A stretch of 64,000 nucleotides of DNA from Mesorhizobium sp. BR1-1-16 (GCF_020165495.1 NZ_JAIUIE010000001.1:248001-312000), one strand, 5' to 3'; counted from the stretch's first letter, positions 1 through 9,194 are shown. Translations and numbers: made by a program. The notes: generated from the sequence alone by a model not told the origin.

Positions 1-20
1 GATCCGGAGGAATGACCGCC

Positions 21-233
21 ATGACTGACCAGCCAATCAAAGGACCGGCTTCTTACTTTCCCTCCATCGAAAAGAAGTACGGGAAACCCATCGCCCATTG
101 GCAAGAACTGGTGCGCAGCCACCTTCCAGCAAAGCACATGGACCTGGTAGCGATGCTGAAGAATGACCATGGCATGGGCCACGGCCACGCCAATGCGGTG
201 GTGGCATACACGCTGGCGGCAGGGAGCGGCTGA
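21..233 (+). CDS. DUF4287 family small protein
   Basis: A 70-residue soluble protein resembling the DUF4287 family (a lone copy of the small domain often found in proteobacterial hypothetical proteins). The visible family pattern is a YFPSIEKKYGKP start, an HWQELV segment, then KHMDLVAMLKNDHGMGHGHANA, ending shortly after in AVVAYTL. Function is unknown; no catalytic residues or membrane segments are apparent. Two in-frame ATGs exist at 12 and 21. GGAGG at 6-10 is only 1 nt from the first but 10 nt from the second, so I chose 21. The upstream context is outside the window. Confidence 0.75.
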   Translation: MTDQPIKGPASYFPSIEKKYGKPIAHWQELVRSHLPAKHMDLVAMLKNDHGMGHGHANAVVAYTLAAGSG

Positions 234-482
234 AGACGCCGCATCTCGCTGCCGCAGACCTTGCCGCCTTTGGTTTCGTTCCATCCACGCGTCACTGCAC
301 CCGGCACCGCAGCGGCGTCCCCGACGATCCGCCGCGCGCACAGCCTTCGTCCCGCCATTCGGGCGTCCCGCTGCCCATCCGCTTCACCGTGACATCGAAC
401 GCCGCTTCCTATTCATCCACAGGGGCATTTCGGCGCTTGCGGCGCATCGAGGGCGTCGCTATAACCCCGCTCGCGATGGTCA

Positions 483-559
483 CGGAGTGTAGCGCAGCCT
501 GGTAGCGCACGTCGTTCGGGACGACGGGGTCGCAGGTTCAAATCCTGCCACTCCGACCA
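483..559 (+). tRNA. tRNA-Pro (anticodon CGG)
   Basis: A 77-nt cloverleaf can be drawn by eye. Acceptor strands CGGAGTG and CACTCCG pair fully, followed by discriminator A and an encoded CCA. The D-arm contains AGCGCAGCCTGGTAGCGC. The anticodon arm is CGTCG/CGACG around loop TTCGGGA, giving anticodon CGG, which reads CCG (proline). The T-arm is GCAGG-TTCAAAT-CCTGC. Proline tRNAs typically show this CGG...CCG acceptor end. No integrase or repeated 3' tRNA end (attachment site) is seen nearby. Confidence 0.95.
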
Positions 560-813
560 TCGCCAAATCCCCATCATCAATGTCTGATGCCGCGTGTTCC
601 CGTGGGCGAGCGTCATGCCGTCCATGCGATCGCGTGCGCCCGCCGCCGCAGATTGCCGAGGCGTGCGCAATTGATCTGGCGCAATGCGGTTGTGTCGTGA
701 CCGTCTTCCATTGATGGCAGCGCACGTTTCTGTCGGTGTCCCTTCCAGGGGCAAATGTCTTTTTCGCCGGCTCCGTGCTAGAATAAAGTAAAAGCGTGGC
801 CGGGGAGGGCGAC

Positions 814-2316
814 ATGACAGTTGGGAACAGGCTGGACGGCCGGAAGAAGCTTGGCTTCTTGTTAATGGCGACTGTCGCTTGCTTGACGTTCGCGGTCCCG
901 ATTCATGCGGCCGAGACGTCTGGGGAAGCGGCCACTCCCGCCGCCGGCCAGACGAGCGATGCGCCCGTGCCGGCCGATGCGGTGTTCACGACGGAAGAGT
1001 TGCGCACGCTGCTGGCGCCGATCGCGCTCTATCCCGATGCGTTGCTCGCGCAATTGCTTCCCGCGACGGCTTATCCGGTCGATATCGTGATGGCGGCGCG
1101 CTGGCTGGACAAGAACGCGGCGGCCGTCGGGAAGGGCGATTTCTCGGGTGCCGATGCGCAGGGTTGGGATCCTTCGGTGAAGGCGCTGGTACGCTTCCCC
1201 GACATCATCGAGCGGCTCAACACCGATCTCGATGCGACGAGCGATCTCGGCGATGCCTTCGTCAACCAGCCCGACGACGTTGCGGCGGTGATCCAGGACC
1301 TTCGCCGTGAGGCGCAAAAGGCCGGGTCGCTGAAATCGACGCCGCAGCAGACCGTGACGGTGCAGCAGCAGACCGGCAGCAATAATGCGACGACCGACTA
1401 TGTCGTGATCGAGCCGGCCGAGCCCGGCGTCATCTATGTGCCGAGCTATGATCCGGCGACGGTCTATTACGAGGACAACAGCAATGTGGCGGCCGGCGTG
1501 ATTGGCTTCGGCGTCGGCGTGGCGGTCGGTGTCGCGATCGACAATGCCTGGGACTGGGGCCGCGGCTGGGTCTATCCGCCACGCTGGCCCGGCTATCCCG
1601 GTTATCGTCCCGGCTATGGCGGCGGCATTAACAACGGCAACATCAATATCGGCAACGACGTCAATATCGGTGCCGGCAACATGCGCCCCTGGCGGCCCGA
1701 TGCCGGGAAATATCATCCAGGCCAGGGCTCGAAGCCGGGCCTCGCCAATCGCCCGGGTTCGGGCGGCGCCAATCGCGTGAGCGGCGCCGGTCCCGGCACA
1801 CGGCCGGGCGCTGGCAATCGGCCGGATGGCATCGCCAACGCACGGCCGGGCGGCGGCGAGCGCGGCGCCGCCATGTCGTCCGCCGGCGACAAGCTGTCAG
1901 CAGCCAAAGCAAGCGGCGCGGGTGCGGACAGGCTCAAGAATTCGGGTGCTGCCAAGAATGCTGGCGCCAAAATGTCTGGTGCCAAAAGCGCGGCTGTCGG
2001 CAAGGGCGGTGGCTCGAGGCAGGCGGCCGCTGCCAGGGCTGACAACAAGCCGTCAGCCAAGGCAGCCAGCAGGGCAGCCAGCAAGCCAGCGATGGCAAAG
2101 GCGCGTCCCGCTCCGAATCGGCCTTCAAACACCGCGTTCAGCGGAGCAAGCCTCGGTGGCGGCGCGTCCGGCGCGATGGTCAATCGCGGCGCGATCAGCC
2201 GCCAGTCGGTCGCGCGCCCGGGGGGCAGCCGGCCGCAGATGTCGCATGGCGGTGGCGGGCGCGGGGGACACGCCCCGATGCCGCGAGGCGGTGGTGGTCG
2301 TGGCGGCCGGCGCTAG
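814..2316 (+). CDS. DUF3300 domain exported protein
   Basis: A 500-residue exported protein. After an N-terminal basic and hydrophobic signal peptide (about residues 8-32, ending near HAAE) comes the DUF3300 domain (about 50-235), recognisable from FTTEELRTLLAPIALYPDALL, a segment around AARWLDKN, and VIYVPSYDPATVYY. A short Gly/Ala hydrophobic stretch and a Gly/Asn turn-rich segment follow. The last ~200 residues are a low-complexity basic tail rich in Ala, Gly, Pro, Arg and Ser. Function is not established. The ATG at 814 was chosen over a GTG at 796 because GGGGAGGG lies 4-5 nt before it. DUF2950 follows 13 nt downstream, a pairing often seen in proteobacteria and suggestive of a common envelope role. 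Confidence 0.85.
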   Translation: MTVGNRLDGRKKLGFLLMATVACLTFAVPIHAAETSGEAATPAAGQTSDAPVPADAVFTTEELRTLLAPIALYPDALLAQLLPATAYPVDIVMAARWLDKNAAAVGKGDFSGADAQGWDPSVKALVRFPDIIERLNTDLDATSDLGDAFVNQPDDVAAVIQDLRREAQKAGSLKSTPQQTVTVQQQTGSNNATTDYVVIEPAEPGVIYVPSYDPATVYYEDNSNVAAGVIGFGVGVAVGVAIDNAWDWGRGWVYPPRWPGYPGYRPGYGGGINNGNINIGNDVNIGAGNMRPWRPDAGKYHPGQGSKPGLANRPGSGGANRVSGAGPGTRPGAGNRPDGIANARPGGGERGAAMSSAGDKLSAAKASGAGADRLKNSGAAKNAGAKMSGAKSAAVGKGGGSRQAAAARADNKPSAKAASRAASKPAMAKARPAPNRPSNTAFSGASLGGGASGAMVNRGAISRQSVARPGGSRPQMSHGGGGRGGHAPMPRGGGGRGGRR

Positions 2317-2329
2317 GGGGAGAACGATC

Positions 2330-3238
2330 ATGCGGATATTCGTCATCATCAGGGCGGCTCTTCTGCTCGGCATGGTCGCCGTCAGTCCCGCCGCATGGGC
2401 TCAGACCGTCTTCACCTCGCCTGCGGCGGCGGCGACGGCGCTCGTCGACGCCGCCAAGGCGCCCGGCAGCGGCAAGCTCGACGCCATCTTCGGTGGTGAA
2501 GCGACCGCCTTGCTGTCGTCGGGCGATGCCGAAGCCGATGCCCGCAATCTCGCGGATTTCGTCAGTCTCGCGGCACAAGGCCAGTCGGTCGTCGATGGCG
2601 ACGATGGCCGGAAGGTCCTGGTTTTCGGTGAGGGCGGCTGGCGTTTCCCGGTCCCTCTCAAGGCGGACGGCGCTGGCTGGGCTTTCGATATTGCCGCCGG
2701 GCGCCAGCATGTCCGCGATATGACGATCGGCGAGAACGAACTCGTCGCGATCGGCGCCTGCGCGGACTTCGTCGCCGCGCAGAACGAGTATTTCCAGAGC
2801 TTGCACGACGACCAGCCGGTGCAGCAGTTCGCCCGAAAGCTCGTCAGTACGCCGGGCAGGCATGATGGTCTCTACTGGGAGCCGGCGAGCGCGAGCGATC
2901 GCAGCCCGCTCGGCGATCGCATCGTCGCGGCCGCCGTCGCGACCAGCGATGACCCGGCGGCGCCGCGTTCCTATCATGGCTATCGCTTCAAGATCTTGAC
3001 GCGACAGGGAACGGCCGCGCCTGGCGGCGCGTATGACTATCTGGTCGGCGGACGGATGCTTGCCGGCTTCGCCATGCTGGCCTGGCCTGCGGCTTGGGGC
3101 GAGAGCGGCATCATGACCTTCCTCTGCGATCAGCGCGGCACGGTCTATGAGCGTAATCTCGGCTCGACAACCAGTGAGGTCGCGTCCGCGCTGCGGACCT
3201 TCAATCCGACCCCGGCCTGGCAGGAGGTCGCGCCTTAG
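2330..3238 (+). CDS. DUF2950 family exported protein
   Basis: A 302-residue protein of the DUF2950 family, co-oriented with and 13 nt behind the DUF3300 gene, so probably one transcript. Residues 1-24 form a signal peptide cleaved after AWA. The family pattern follows: FTSPAAAATALVDAAK, a DDGRKVLVFGEGGWRFPVPL strand pair, then NEYFQS and GLYWE, and the closing segment with SYHGYRFKILTRQG, AWPAAWGESGIMTF and the C-terminal FNPTPAWQEV. Start ATG 2330 has a purine-rich AGGGGGAGAAC ahead of it. A longer upstream extension of the reading frame overlaps DUF3300 and is not credible. The biochemical role is unknown. Confidence 0.85.
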   Translation: MRIFVIIRAALLLGMVAVSPAAWAQTVFTSPAAAATALVDAAKAPGSGKLDAIFGGEATALLSSGDAEADARNLADFVSLAAQGQSVVDGDDGRKVLVFGEGGWRFPVPLKADGAGWAFDIAAGRQHVRDMTIGENELVAIGACADFVAAQNEYFQSLHDDQPVQQFARKLVSTPGRHDGLYWEPASASDRSPLGDRIVAAAVATSDDPAAPRSYHGYRFKILTRQGTAAPGGAYDYLVGGRMLAGFAMLAWPAAWGESGIMTFLCDQRGTVYERNLGSTTSEVASALRTFNPTPAWQEVAP

Positions 3239-3390
3239 CGGCGCGACTTCCAGTCTCGCCGCGGCGGATATGGTGCTTCACCTCCCGTGCGGCTAAAGGA
3301 GAGAGACCCAGCGCCTCGGGAGGAAATCGGGATGCGTCGCGGGATGAGCGCTGCCGGCCTTGAGCCGGCGGCAGGGCGGAGCGTCTCGCG

Positions 3391-4404
3391 ATGACGGCCG
3401 CTGATTTCGAGACGCGGGTGCGGCGGCTCGTCGCCGATCTCGACCTTGCGCCGGCAGAGGCCGTGCGGAGCGCCGAACGACTCGCGGGCGGGGTTGCGTC
3501 GGATATCGGTGTCGTCGATCTCGGCGATCGCAAGATCTGTGTCAAATTCGCGCTCGAAAGGCTCAAGGTCGCGGCCGAATGGCATGCGCCGGTGCGTCGC
3601 AACCGGGCCGAATATGCCTGGCTCGCCTTCGCAGGCAGCGTCGTGCCGCGCTCCGTGCCGGCGCTCTTTGGCTGGTCGGCGGCTGAAAACGGCTTCGCGA
3701 TGGAGTATCTCGACGGCTCCGACATCGTGCTCTGGAAAGCGGCACTGCTCGCGGCAACGACCCCAAAAGACGAGGCCGCCACGGTCGGCGATCTGATCGG
3801 GCGCATCCATGCGGCCTCGACGGCTGGAGATTTCGACGACGGGCCGTTCAAGAATGCCGAGGATTTCCGCGCGCTGCGGCTCGATCCCTATCTCCGCTTC
3901 ACCGCCGGACGCCATCCGGCGCTGGCAGAACGTCTTGATGCGCTGTCCGATGGTCTCGATGTCGCACGGAGGGTATTGGTGCATGGCGATGTCAGCCCCA
4001 AGAACATCCTGCTGCGCGGCGGCACGCCGATCCTGCTCGATGCGGAATGCGCGACCATGGGCGATGCGGCGTTCGACGTGGCCTTCTGCCTCAATCATCT
4101 GGTCTTGAAGGCGGTGCATGTCCCGGCGATCCGTCCGGCCCTCATCGAAGGCATCCGCCGGTTCTGGATTGCCTATGCAGCCCATGTGACATTCGAGGAT
4201 GCGGACGCGTTGGAAGTGCGTGTCGCGGCATTGTTGCCGGCGCTGATGCTCGCTCGCATCGACGGCAAGTCGCCGGTCGAATATCTCGGCGAAGCCGAGC
4301 GCGAGCGTGTCCGCCAGCTCGCGATCCCGCTTCTCGCATCACCGCCGTCGGGGCTGTCCGCTTTCCTCGATCGGCTTGTATGGGACGCCTCGATCCATGG
4401 CTGA
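3391..4404 (+). CDS. APH/choline-kinase-fold small-molecule kinase
   Basis: A 337-residue soluble phosphotransferase of the aminoglycoside/homoserine/methylthioribose kinase fold. The Brenner-type catalytic loop is intact (VHGDVSPKNILL, about residues 196-207), with the catalytic Asp in HGD and the metal-binding Asn. The following metal-binding segment is LLDAECATMGDAAFDVA, where DAE replaces the common DFE/DWE. The natural substrate cannot be read from sequence. Linkage to antibiotic resistance is unlikely: the stop codon overlaps the start of the downstream enolase paralogue by 8 nt, implying translational coupling and a shared metabolic pathway in which this enzyme would phosphorylate an alcohol or hydroxy-acid. 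Confidence 0.75.
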   Translation: MTAADFETRVRRLVADLDLAPAEAVRSAERLAGGVASDIGVVDLGDRKICVKFALERLKVAAEWHAPVRRNRAEYAWLAFAGSVVPRSVPALFGWSAAENGFAMEYLDGSDIVLWKAALLAATTPKDEAATVGDLIGRIHAASTAGDFDDGPFKNAEDFRALRLDPYLRFTAGRHPALAERLDALSDGLDVARRVLVHGDVSPKNILLRGGTPILLDAECATMGDAAFDVAFCLNHLVLKAVHVPAIRPALIEGIRRFWIAYAAHVTFEDADALEVRVAALLPALMLARIDGKSPVEYLGEAERERVRQLAIPLLASPPSGLSAFLDRLVWDASIHG

Positions 4405-5710
4405 GATTATCGCGATACGCGGCCGCCGCGTCTGGGATTCGCGCGGCAACCCCACTGTCGAGGCGGAAGTGGCGTTGGCGGGCGGTGTGCTCGGTCGCGC
4501 CATCGCGCCGTCAGGCGCATCGCGGGGCACGCGGGAGGCTCTGGAACTGCGCGATGGCGGCGACCGGTTGCGCGGCAAGGATGTTCAGGCCGCAGTTGCC
4601 CATGTCGGCGGGCCGATCGCGGCGGCGCTTCTCGGCTGGGAGGCAAGCGACCAGGCGGGGGTGGACGCGGCGTTGATTGCGCTCGATCCCTCGCCATTGA
4701 AGGCGACCATTGGCGGCAATGCGACCGTCGCCGTGTCTCTGGCGGTGCTGCATGCTGCTGCTGCCGCGGCCGGCAAGCCGCTCTGGCGCCATGTCGCGGA
4801 TCACTACGGCCGCGTGCCGTCGCTGCCGCTGCCGGAAATCCAGATCTTCGGCGGCGGCGCCCATGCCGGCCGGCGCGTCGACATCCAGGACTTCATGGTG
4901 ATGGTGCCCGGGGCCACGAGCTTCGACGAGGTTATGGAACTCACCAGCGGCGTCTACTTCGCCGCCGGCGAACTGATGGCCCGCAAGGGGCGCCTCGCCG
5001 GCGTCGCCGACGAGGGCGGATGGTGGCCGGAATTCTCCAGCAACGAGGAGGCGCTGGAGACACTGACCGAGGCGATCCATCGCTCCGGCGAGACGCCCGG
5101 CAAGCGCGTCGTGATTTCGCTCGATATCGCTGCATCGGAATTCGGCGATGGCGCAGCAGGCGGGCGCTATCGCCTCGCGCTGGACCAGACCGAGCGCGAT
5201 ACCGGCGGCATGATCGACATGCTCGGACGCTGGATTGATGCCTATCCGATCGTCTCGATCGAGGATCCACTGGCCGAGAACGATCCGGATGGCATGCGTG
5301 CCTTCACCGCCCGCTTCGGAGCGCGCCTGCAGATCATCGGCGATGATTATCTCGTCACCAATGCGCGCCTCGTCGAGGCCGCCGTCACGGATCAGGCCTG
5401 CAATGCGGTGCTGATCAAGGTCAATCAGGCTGGGACCGTCAGCGAGGCGGTCGAAACCTTCACCGTCGCCGAACAGGCGGGATGGAGTGCCGTCGTTTCC
5501 GCACGCTCGGGCGAGACCGAGGATGTCTCGATCAGCCATCTCGCCGTCGGCCTTGGCGCGGGACAACTGAAGGTCGGCTCGTTCACGCGCTCGGAGCGGA
5601 TGGCGAAATGGAACGAGTGCCTTCGCATCGGCTCGGCCTTGCCGGCGGATGCCTTCGTCGGCGGCGGCCCGCTCGCCGCGACCTGGTGGGGCGCCGCCGC
5701 GCGTCGCTGA
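4397..5710 (+). CDS. Enolase paralogue with altered active site
   Basis: A 437-residue enolase homologue of full length and canonical order: N-terminal SRGNPTVEAEV and GASRGTREALELRDGG (loop 1), GGAHAG (His156), acid Glu178, VADEGG (Glu206, general acid/base), metal ligands Asp243, Glu289 and Asp316, and base Lys341 in LIKVNQAGT. Lys392 is also kept. The segment normally reading SHRSGETED reads SARSGETED here, so the conserved phosphate/carboxylate-contacting His (yeast His373) is Ala369. Loop 1 also has Arg where Thr is usual in GAST. This suggests it is not the housekeeping enolase but acts on another phosphorylated acid. ATG 4397 lies inside the kinase gene; the two genes are likely partners. 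Confidence 0.8.
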   Translation: MAEIIAIRGRRVWDSRGNPTVEAEVALAGGVLGRAIAPSGASRGTREALELRDGGDRLRGKDVQAAVAHVGGPIAAALLGWEASDQAGVDAALIALDPSPLKATIGGNATVAVSLAVLHAAAAAAGKPLWRHVADHYGRVPSLPLPEIQIFGGGAHAGRRVDIQDFMVMVPGATSFDEVMELTSGVYFAAGELMARKGRLAGVADEGGWWPEFSSNEEALETLTEAIHRSGETPGKRVVISLDIAASEFGDGAAGGRYRLALDQTERDTGGMIDMLGRWIDAYPIVSIEDPLAENDPDGMRAFTARFGARLQIIGDDYLVTNARLVEAAVTDQACNAVLIKVNQAGTVSEAVETFTVAEQAGWSAVVSARSGETEDVSISHLAVGLGAGQLKVGSFTRSERMAKWNECLRIGSALPADAFVGGGPLAATWWGAAARR

Positions 5711-5739
5711 ACAGGGCCGCCATCTGTCGCGTCCCCGCT

Positions 5740-5751
5740 TGAACCGGTTCA
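5740..5751. promoter_or_regulatory. Palindromic operator candidate upstream of the SDR gene
   Basis: TGAACCGGTTCA is a perfect 12-bp palindrome 43 bp before the start of the epimerase gene and 29 bp after the enolase-like stop. The form resembles LacI/GntR-type operators. The binding protein is unknown. A related AAACCGGTTT palindrome sits upstream of the fasciclin gene (42730-42739). Confidence 0.35.
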
Positions 5752-5794
5752 GTCCCGGCGCTAACGCTATGTCTCATTCCGGAGGAGATTCATC

Positions 5795-6781
5795 ATGTCG
5801 CTCAATGTGCTTTTCGTCGGCGGTACCGGCCAGATTTCGCTGCCTTGCGTAGAACTTGCGGTCGCGGCAGGTCATCGCGTGACCGTGTTCAATCGCGGCC
5901 GTTCTGCCGAAACGCTGCCGGCCGGCGTTGAGACCATCATCGGCTACATGAAGGACCCCGCCGTCTATGGCGCGCTCGGCGACCGCCGGTTCGACGTCGT
6001 CTGCCAGTTCATGCTGTTCACGCCCGAGGAGATGGACGAGGATATCCGCGTCTTCGCAGGCAAGACCGGACAGTACATCTTCATCTCGTCCGCTTCCGTC
6101 TATGAGAAGCCGGCGCAGCACTACGTCATCACGGAGAAGACGCCGACGGTGAATCCCTTCTGGCCCTACAGCCAGAAGAAGATCGCCGCCGAGGCGAAGT
6201 TGAAGGCCGCGAAGGATCTGCCCTTCACGATCGTGCGGCCGAGCCACACGGTGCGTAACGGCTTGCCGAGCATGATGAATGATGGCGACCTGACCGCCCG
6301 GCGCATGCTGGCCGGCAAGCCCGTCCTGGTTTGTGGCGACGGGACGTCACCCTGGACGCTGACGCGCTCGGTCGATCTCGCGAAGCCGTTTGTCGGCCTG
6401 TTCGGCAAGGAGGCGGCGCTGGGCGAGGATTTCCACATCACCGCCGATCGCGGCCATGGCTGGGATCAGATCTATCGCGCGATCGCCAAGGGTCTTGGCG
6501 TCGAGGCGAAGATCGTGCATGTGCCGACCGATACACTCGTCCGCTATAACGCCGAGTGGGAAGGCCCGCTGATGGGCGACAAGACCTGGGCGGCGCTGTT
6601 CGACAATTCCAAGGTGAAGCGTGTCGCCGGTGATTTCACCTGCGCCGAGGATTTGGACACGATCCTCGAGGAATCGCTGCGTCACCTGAAGCTGCGCCTT
6701 GCGAAGCCGGCTCCGGACACCGCAACCTCCGACGCCTTGATGGACCGCATCGCCGCTGAGCAGGCAGCGCTCGGCGCCTGA
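5795..6781 (+). CDS. NAD-dependent epimerase/dehydratase family protein (SDR)
   Basis: A 328-residue extended/atypical short-chain dehydrogenase. The N-terminal Rossmann motif LFVGGTGQIS is followed by RG at the end of strand 2 (NRGRS), which often favours NADP-type cofactors. The catalytic Tyr-x3-Lys is present as YSQKK, with an upstream SSASVY serine segment. The second half resembles the atypical SDRs that include CSP41-like and isoflavone-reductase-like proteins, so substrate is unclear. The start is secure: GGAGGAG lies 7 nt before ATG 5795. It follows the enolase-like gene by 84 nt with its own ribosome site and an intervening palindrome, so it may or may not share the transcript. Confidence 0.75.
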   Translation: MSLNVLFVGGTGQISLPCVELAVAAGHRVTVFNRGRSAETLPAGVETIIGYMKDPAVYGALGDRRFDVVCQFMLFTPEEMDEDIRVFAGKTGQYIFISSASVYEKPAQHYVITEKTPTVNPFWPYSQKKIAAEAKLKAAKDLPFTIVRPSHTVRNGLPSMMNDGDLTARRMLAGKPVLVCGDGTSPWTLTRSVDLAKPFVGLFGKEAALGEDFHITADRGHGWDQIYRAIAKGLGVEAKIVHVPTDTLVRYNAEWEGPLMGDKTWAALFDNSKVKRVAGDFTCAEDLDTILEESLRHLKLRLAKPAPDTATSDALMDRIAAEQAALGA

Positions 6782-6784
6782 TGC

Positions 6785-7819
6785 TCAGCGGCTGAAGCGC
6801 ACGGGCACCGTCAGGGAGATCCGGCCGCCGCCGAAACCTTCAGGCGGCGCCGGAACCGGGCTGGAACGGCGCACGAGGCTCACGGCCTCGTCGTCGAGCC
6901 GGCCGTCGCCCGACGAATTGGCAAGCCGTGCCGAGATCACACGGCCGAGCCGGTCGATGCTAAACGCAACCGACGCGGTGCCGGCGCTGGCGCCGCGCGG
7001 GAAGCGCTTGTGCCGGTTGAGATGGGAAAGCAGCCGGCTCTTCCACGAGGCGGGCGACACCGAGGCCTGACCGGCGCCGGAAACCGCGGCCGCCGATTTC
7101 GACGCCTTCGCTGCCTTCGCGTCGGCACTGCGCGGTGCCGCGAGGCTCTTCGGCCTGGCGGCAACCTTTCGCTCGGCCGGCTTCTTCGGCTTTGCAGTCT
7201 CTGCCGTGCGAACCGGTTTCGTCTTGGGCGGCTCAGGCTTGGGGGCCTCCGCCTTGGGCGGCTCGACTTTCGGTGGCTCGGGCACTTTCGGAGGCTCAGG
7301 CGGCGGCGTCTTCTCGGGCGGGGGCGGTGGCGTCACTGGCTCAGGCAAGGTCGGCGATGGCTCTGCCTTGGGTGGCGGCGGCGGCTCGACCGGCTTCACA
7401 GGCTCCGGCGGCTTCACGGGTTCCGGCGGCGGCAAAGGCTCGGCCGGCTTTTCGGGCACGACCGGCTTGACCGGCTCCGGTGGCTGAGGGGGGTCGGGCG
7501 GCTTGATCGGCTCCGGTGGCGGTGGCTCGGGTGGCGATGGAGGCCGCGCCTCTGGTTCGGCCGGCGGCTCCTGCTGCTCGTCAGGCGTGCTTTCGGCGCT
7601 CGCGACCGACTGGATCGGCACAATGTCAGGCGTCACGGCGAGCGGCGCCAGTTCGATCATCATCGCCGGTGGCGGTTCGCTCGCCGCGGCTTCAAGGGGC
7701 TGCCATTCGATGGCGAGCCAGACAGCGGCGCCGTGGGCGGTCGCCACCAATGTTCCCGCCAGCAGCCAGCGCAGCGAGCCCGCGGCCATGCGAGCGAACG
7801 GGCGTCCCTTCGTTCTCAT
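6785..7819 (-). CDS. tonB: TonB energy-transducing protein
   Basis: A 344-residue TonB protein linking the ExbBD motor to outer-membrane receptors. It has a single N-terminal membrane anchor (about residues 15-35, WLLAGTLVATAHGAAVWLA) and a long periplasmic spacer (about 75-205) rich in Pro, Glu and Lys with recurring EPVKP/PPEP units. The C-terminal TonB domain (about 255-344) includes SWKSRLLSHLNRHKRFPRGA and a GRV/SSGDGRLDDEAVSLVRRSSPVPAPPEGF block. It overlaps the exbD stop by 4 nt (ATGA). It converges on the epimerase gene with only 3 nt between stops and no obvious terminator. Confidence 0.92.
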   Translation of the reverse strand: MRTKGRPFARMAAGSLRWLLAGTLVATAHGAAVWLAIEWQPLEAAASEPPPAMMIELAPLAVTPDIVPIQSVASAESTPDEQQEPPAEPEARPPSPPEPPPPEPIKPPDPPQPPEPVKPVVPEKPAEPLPPPEPVKPPEPVKPVEPPPPPKAEPSPTLPEPVTPPPPPEKTPPPEPPKVPEPPKVEPPKAEAPKPEPPKTKPVRTAETAKPKKPAERKVAARPKSLAAPRSADAKAAKASKSAAAVSGAGQASVSPASWKSRLLSHLNRHKRFPRGASAGTASVAFSIDRLGRVISARLANSSGDGRLDDEAVSLVRRSSPVPAPPEGFGGGRISLTVPVRFSR

Positions 7820-8262
7820 GGCGCCGCCCCGGCCGGAGCAGCGCCGGTATCCTCGATGCCAACCAGCGCGATGCTGAGATAGCCGGATGCGCGCAGGAGG
7901 TTCATCACGTCCATCAGCTCGCGATACGCGACGGTGCCGTCGGCGCGCAGGAAGACGCGCTTGGTGCGATCGCCGCCTGTCGCCGTGTCGAGTTGGCCCT
8001 GCAGGGCATCCCGGGCAACGGCGTCGTTTCCAAGCGCCAGCGAAAGATCCGGTTTCAGCGTGAGGAACAGCGGCTTTTCGGGTCGCTCGGCAGGCGTGGC
8101 ATTCGAGGATGGCAGGTCGACGGCGACATCGACCGTCGAGAGCGGTGCTGCGACCATGAAAATGATGAGCAGCACGAGAATGACGTCGATGAACGGCGTG
8201 ACGTTGATCTCCGAGACCTCGGCGACGTCGTCGTTGTCGGTATTCTTGAGCGAAACGGCCAT
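7816..8262 (-). CDS. exbD: Biopolymer transport protein ExbD
   Basis: A 148-residue ExbD. The family hallmark EINVTPFIDVILVLLIIFMV is at about residues 18-37 and contains the proton-coupling Asp in the single TM helix; a periplasmic domain follows. It stands 3 nt after exbB and overlaps tonB by 4 nt, so the three are one operon energising uptake through TonB-dependent receptors, typically for iron chelates or haem in this lineage. Confidence 0.95.
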   Translation of the reverse strand: MAVSLKNTDNDDVAEVSEINVTPFIDVILVLLIIFMVAAPLSTVDVAVDLPSSNATPAERPEKPLFLTLKPDLSLALGNDAVARDALQGQLDTATGGDRTKRVFLRADGTVAYRELMDVMNLLRASGYLSIALVGIEDTGAAPAGAAP

Positions 8263-8265
8263 GGT

Positions 8266-9129
<864 letters not shown>

Positions 9130-9170
9130 GGCAGCCCATCCCCGCAGTTCAGAATGATTTCAAAGTGCTT

Positions 9171-9194
9171 ATCTACAATTGATCCAATGTAGAT
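9171..9194. promoter_or_regulatory. Inverted repeat upstream of exbB
   Basis: ATCTACA (9171-9177) and TGTAGAT (9188-9194) form a perfect 7-bp inverted repeat with a 10-bp AT-rich spacer. Centre spacing is about two helical turns overall, as expected for a dimeric HTH repressor. It lies 42 bp before the exbB start codon. Confidence 0.45.

Noticed and set aside
483-559. tRNA-Pro as an integration site for a mobile element
   Set aside because: No integrase, no second copy of the tRNA 3' end and no composition change were seen downstream.
3391-4404. Aminoglycoside resistance gene
   Set aside because: The fold is shared by many metabolic kinases; coupling to an enolase paralogue and lack of mobile context argue for a metabolic role.
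7200-7560. Tandem DNA repeats in the GGCTC/CCGG-rich stretch
   Set aside because: They encode the Pro/Glu/Lys spacer of TonB and follow the reading frame; this is protein low complexity, not an independent repeat element.
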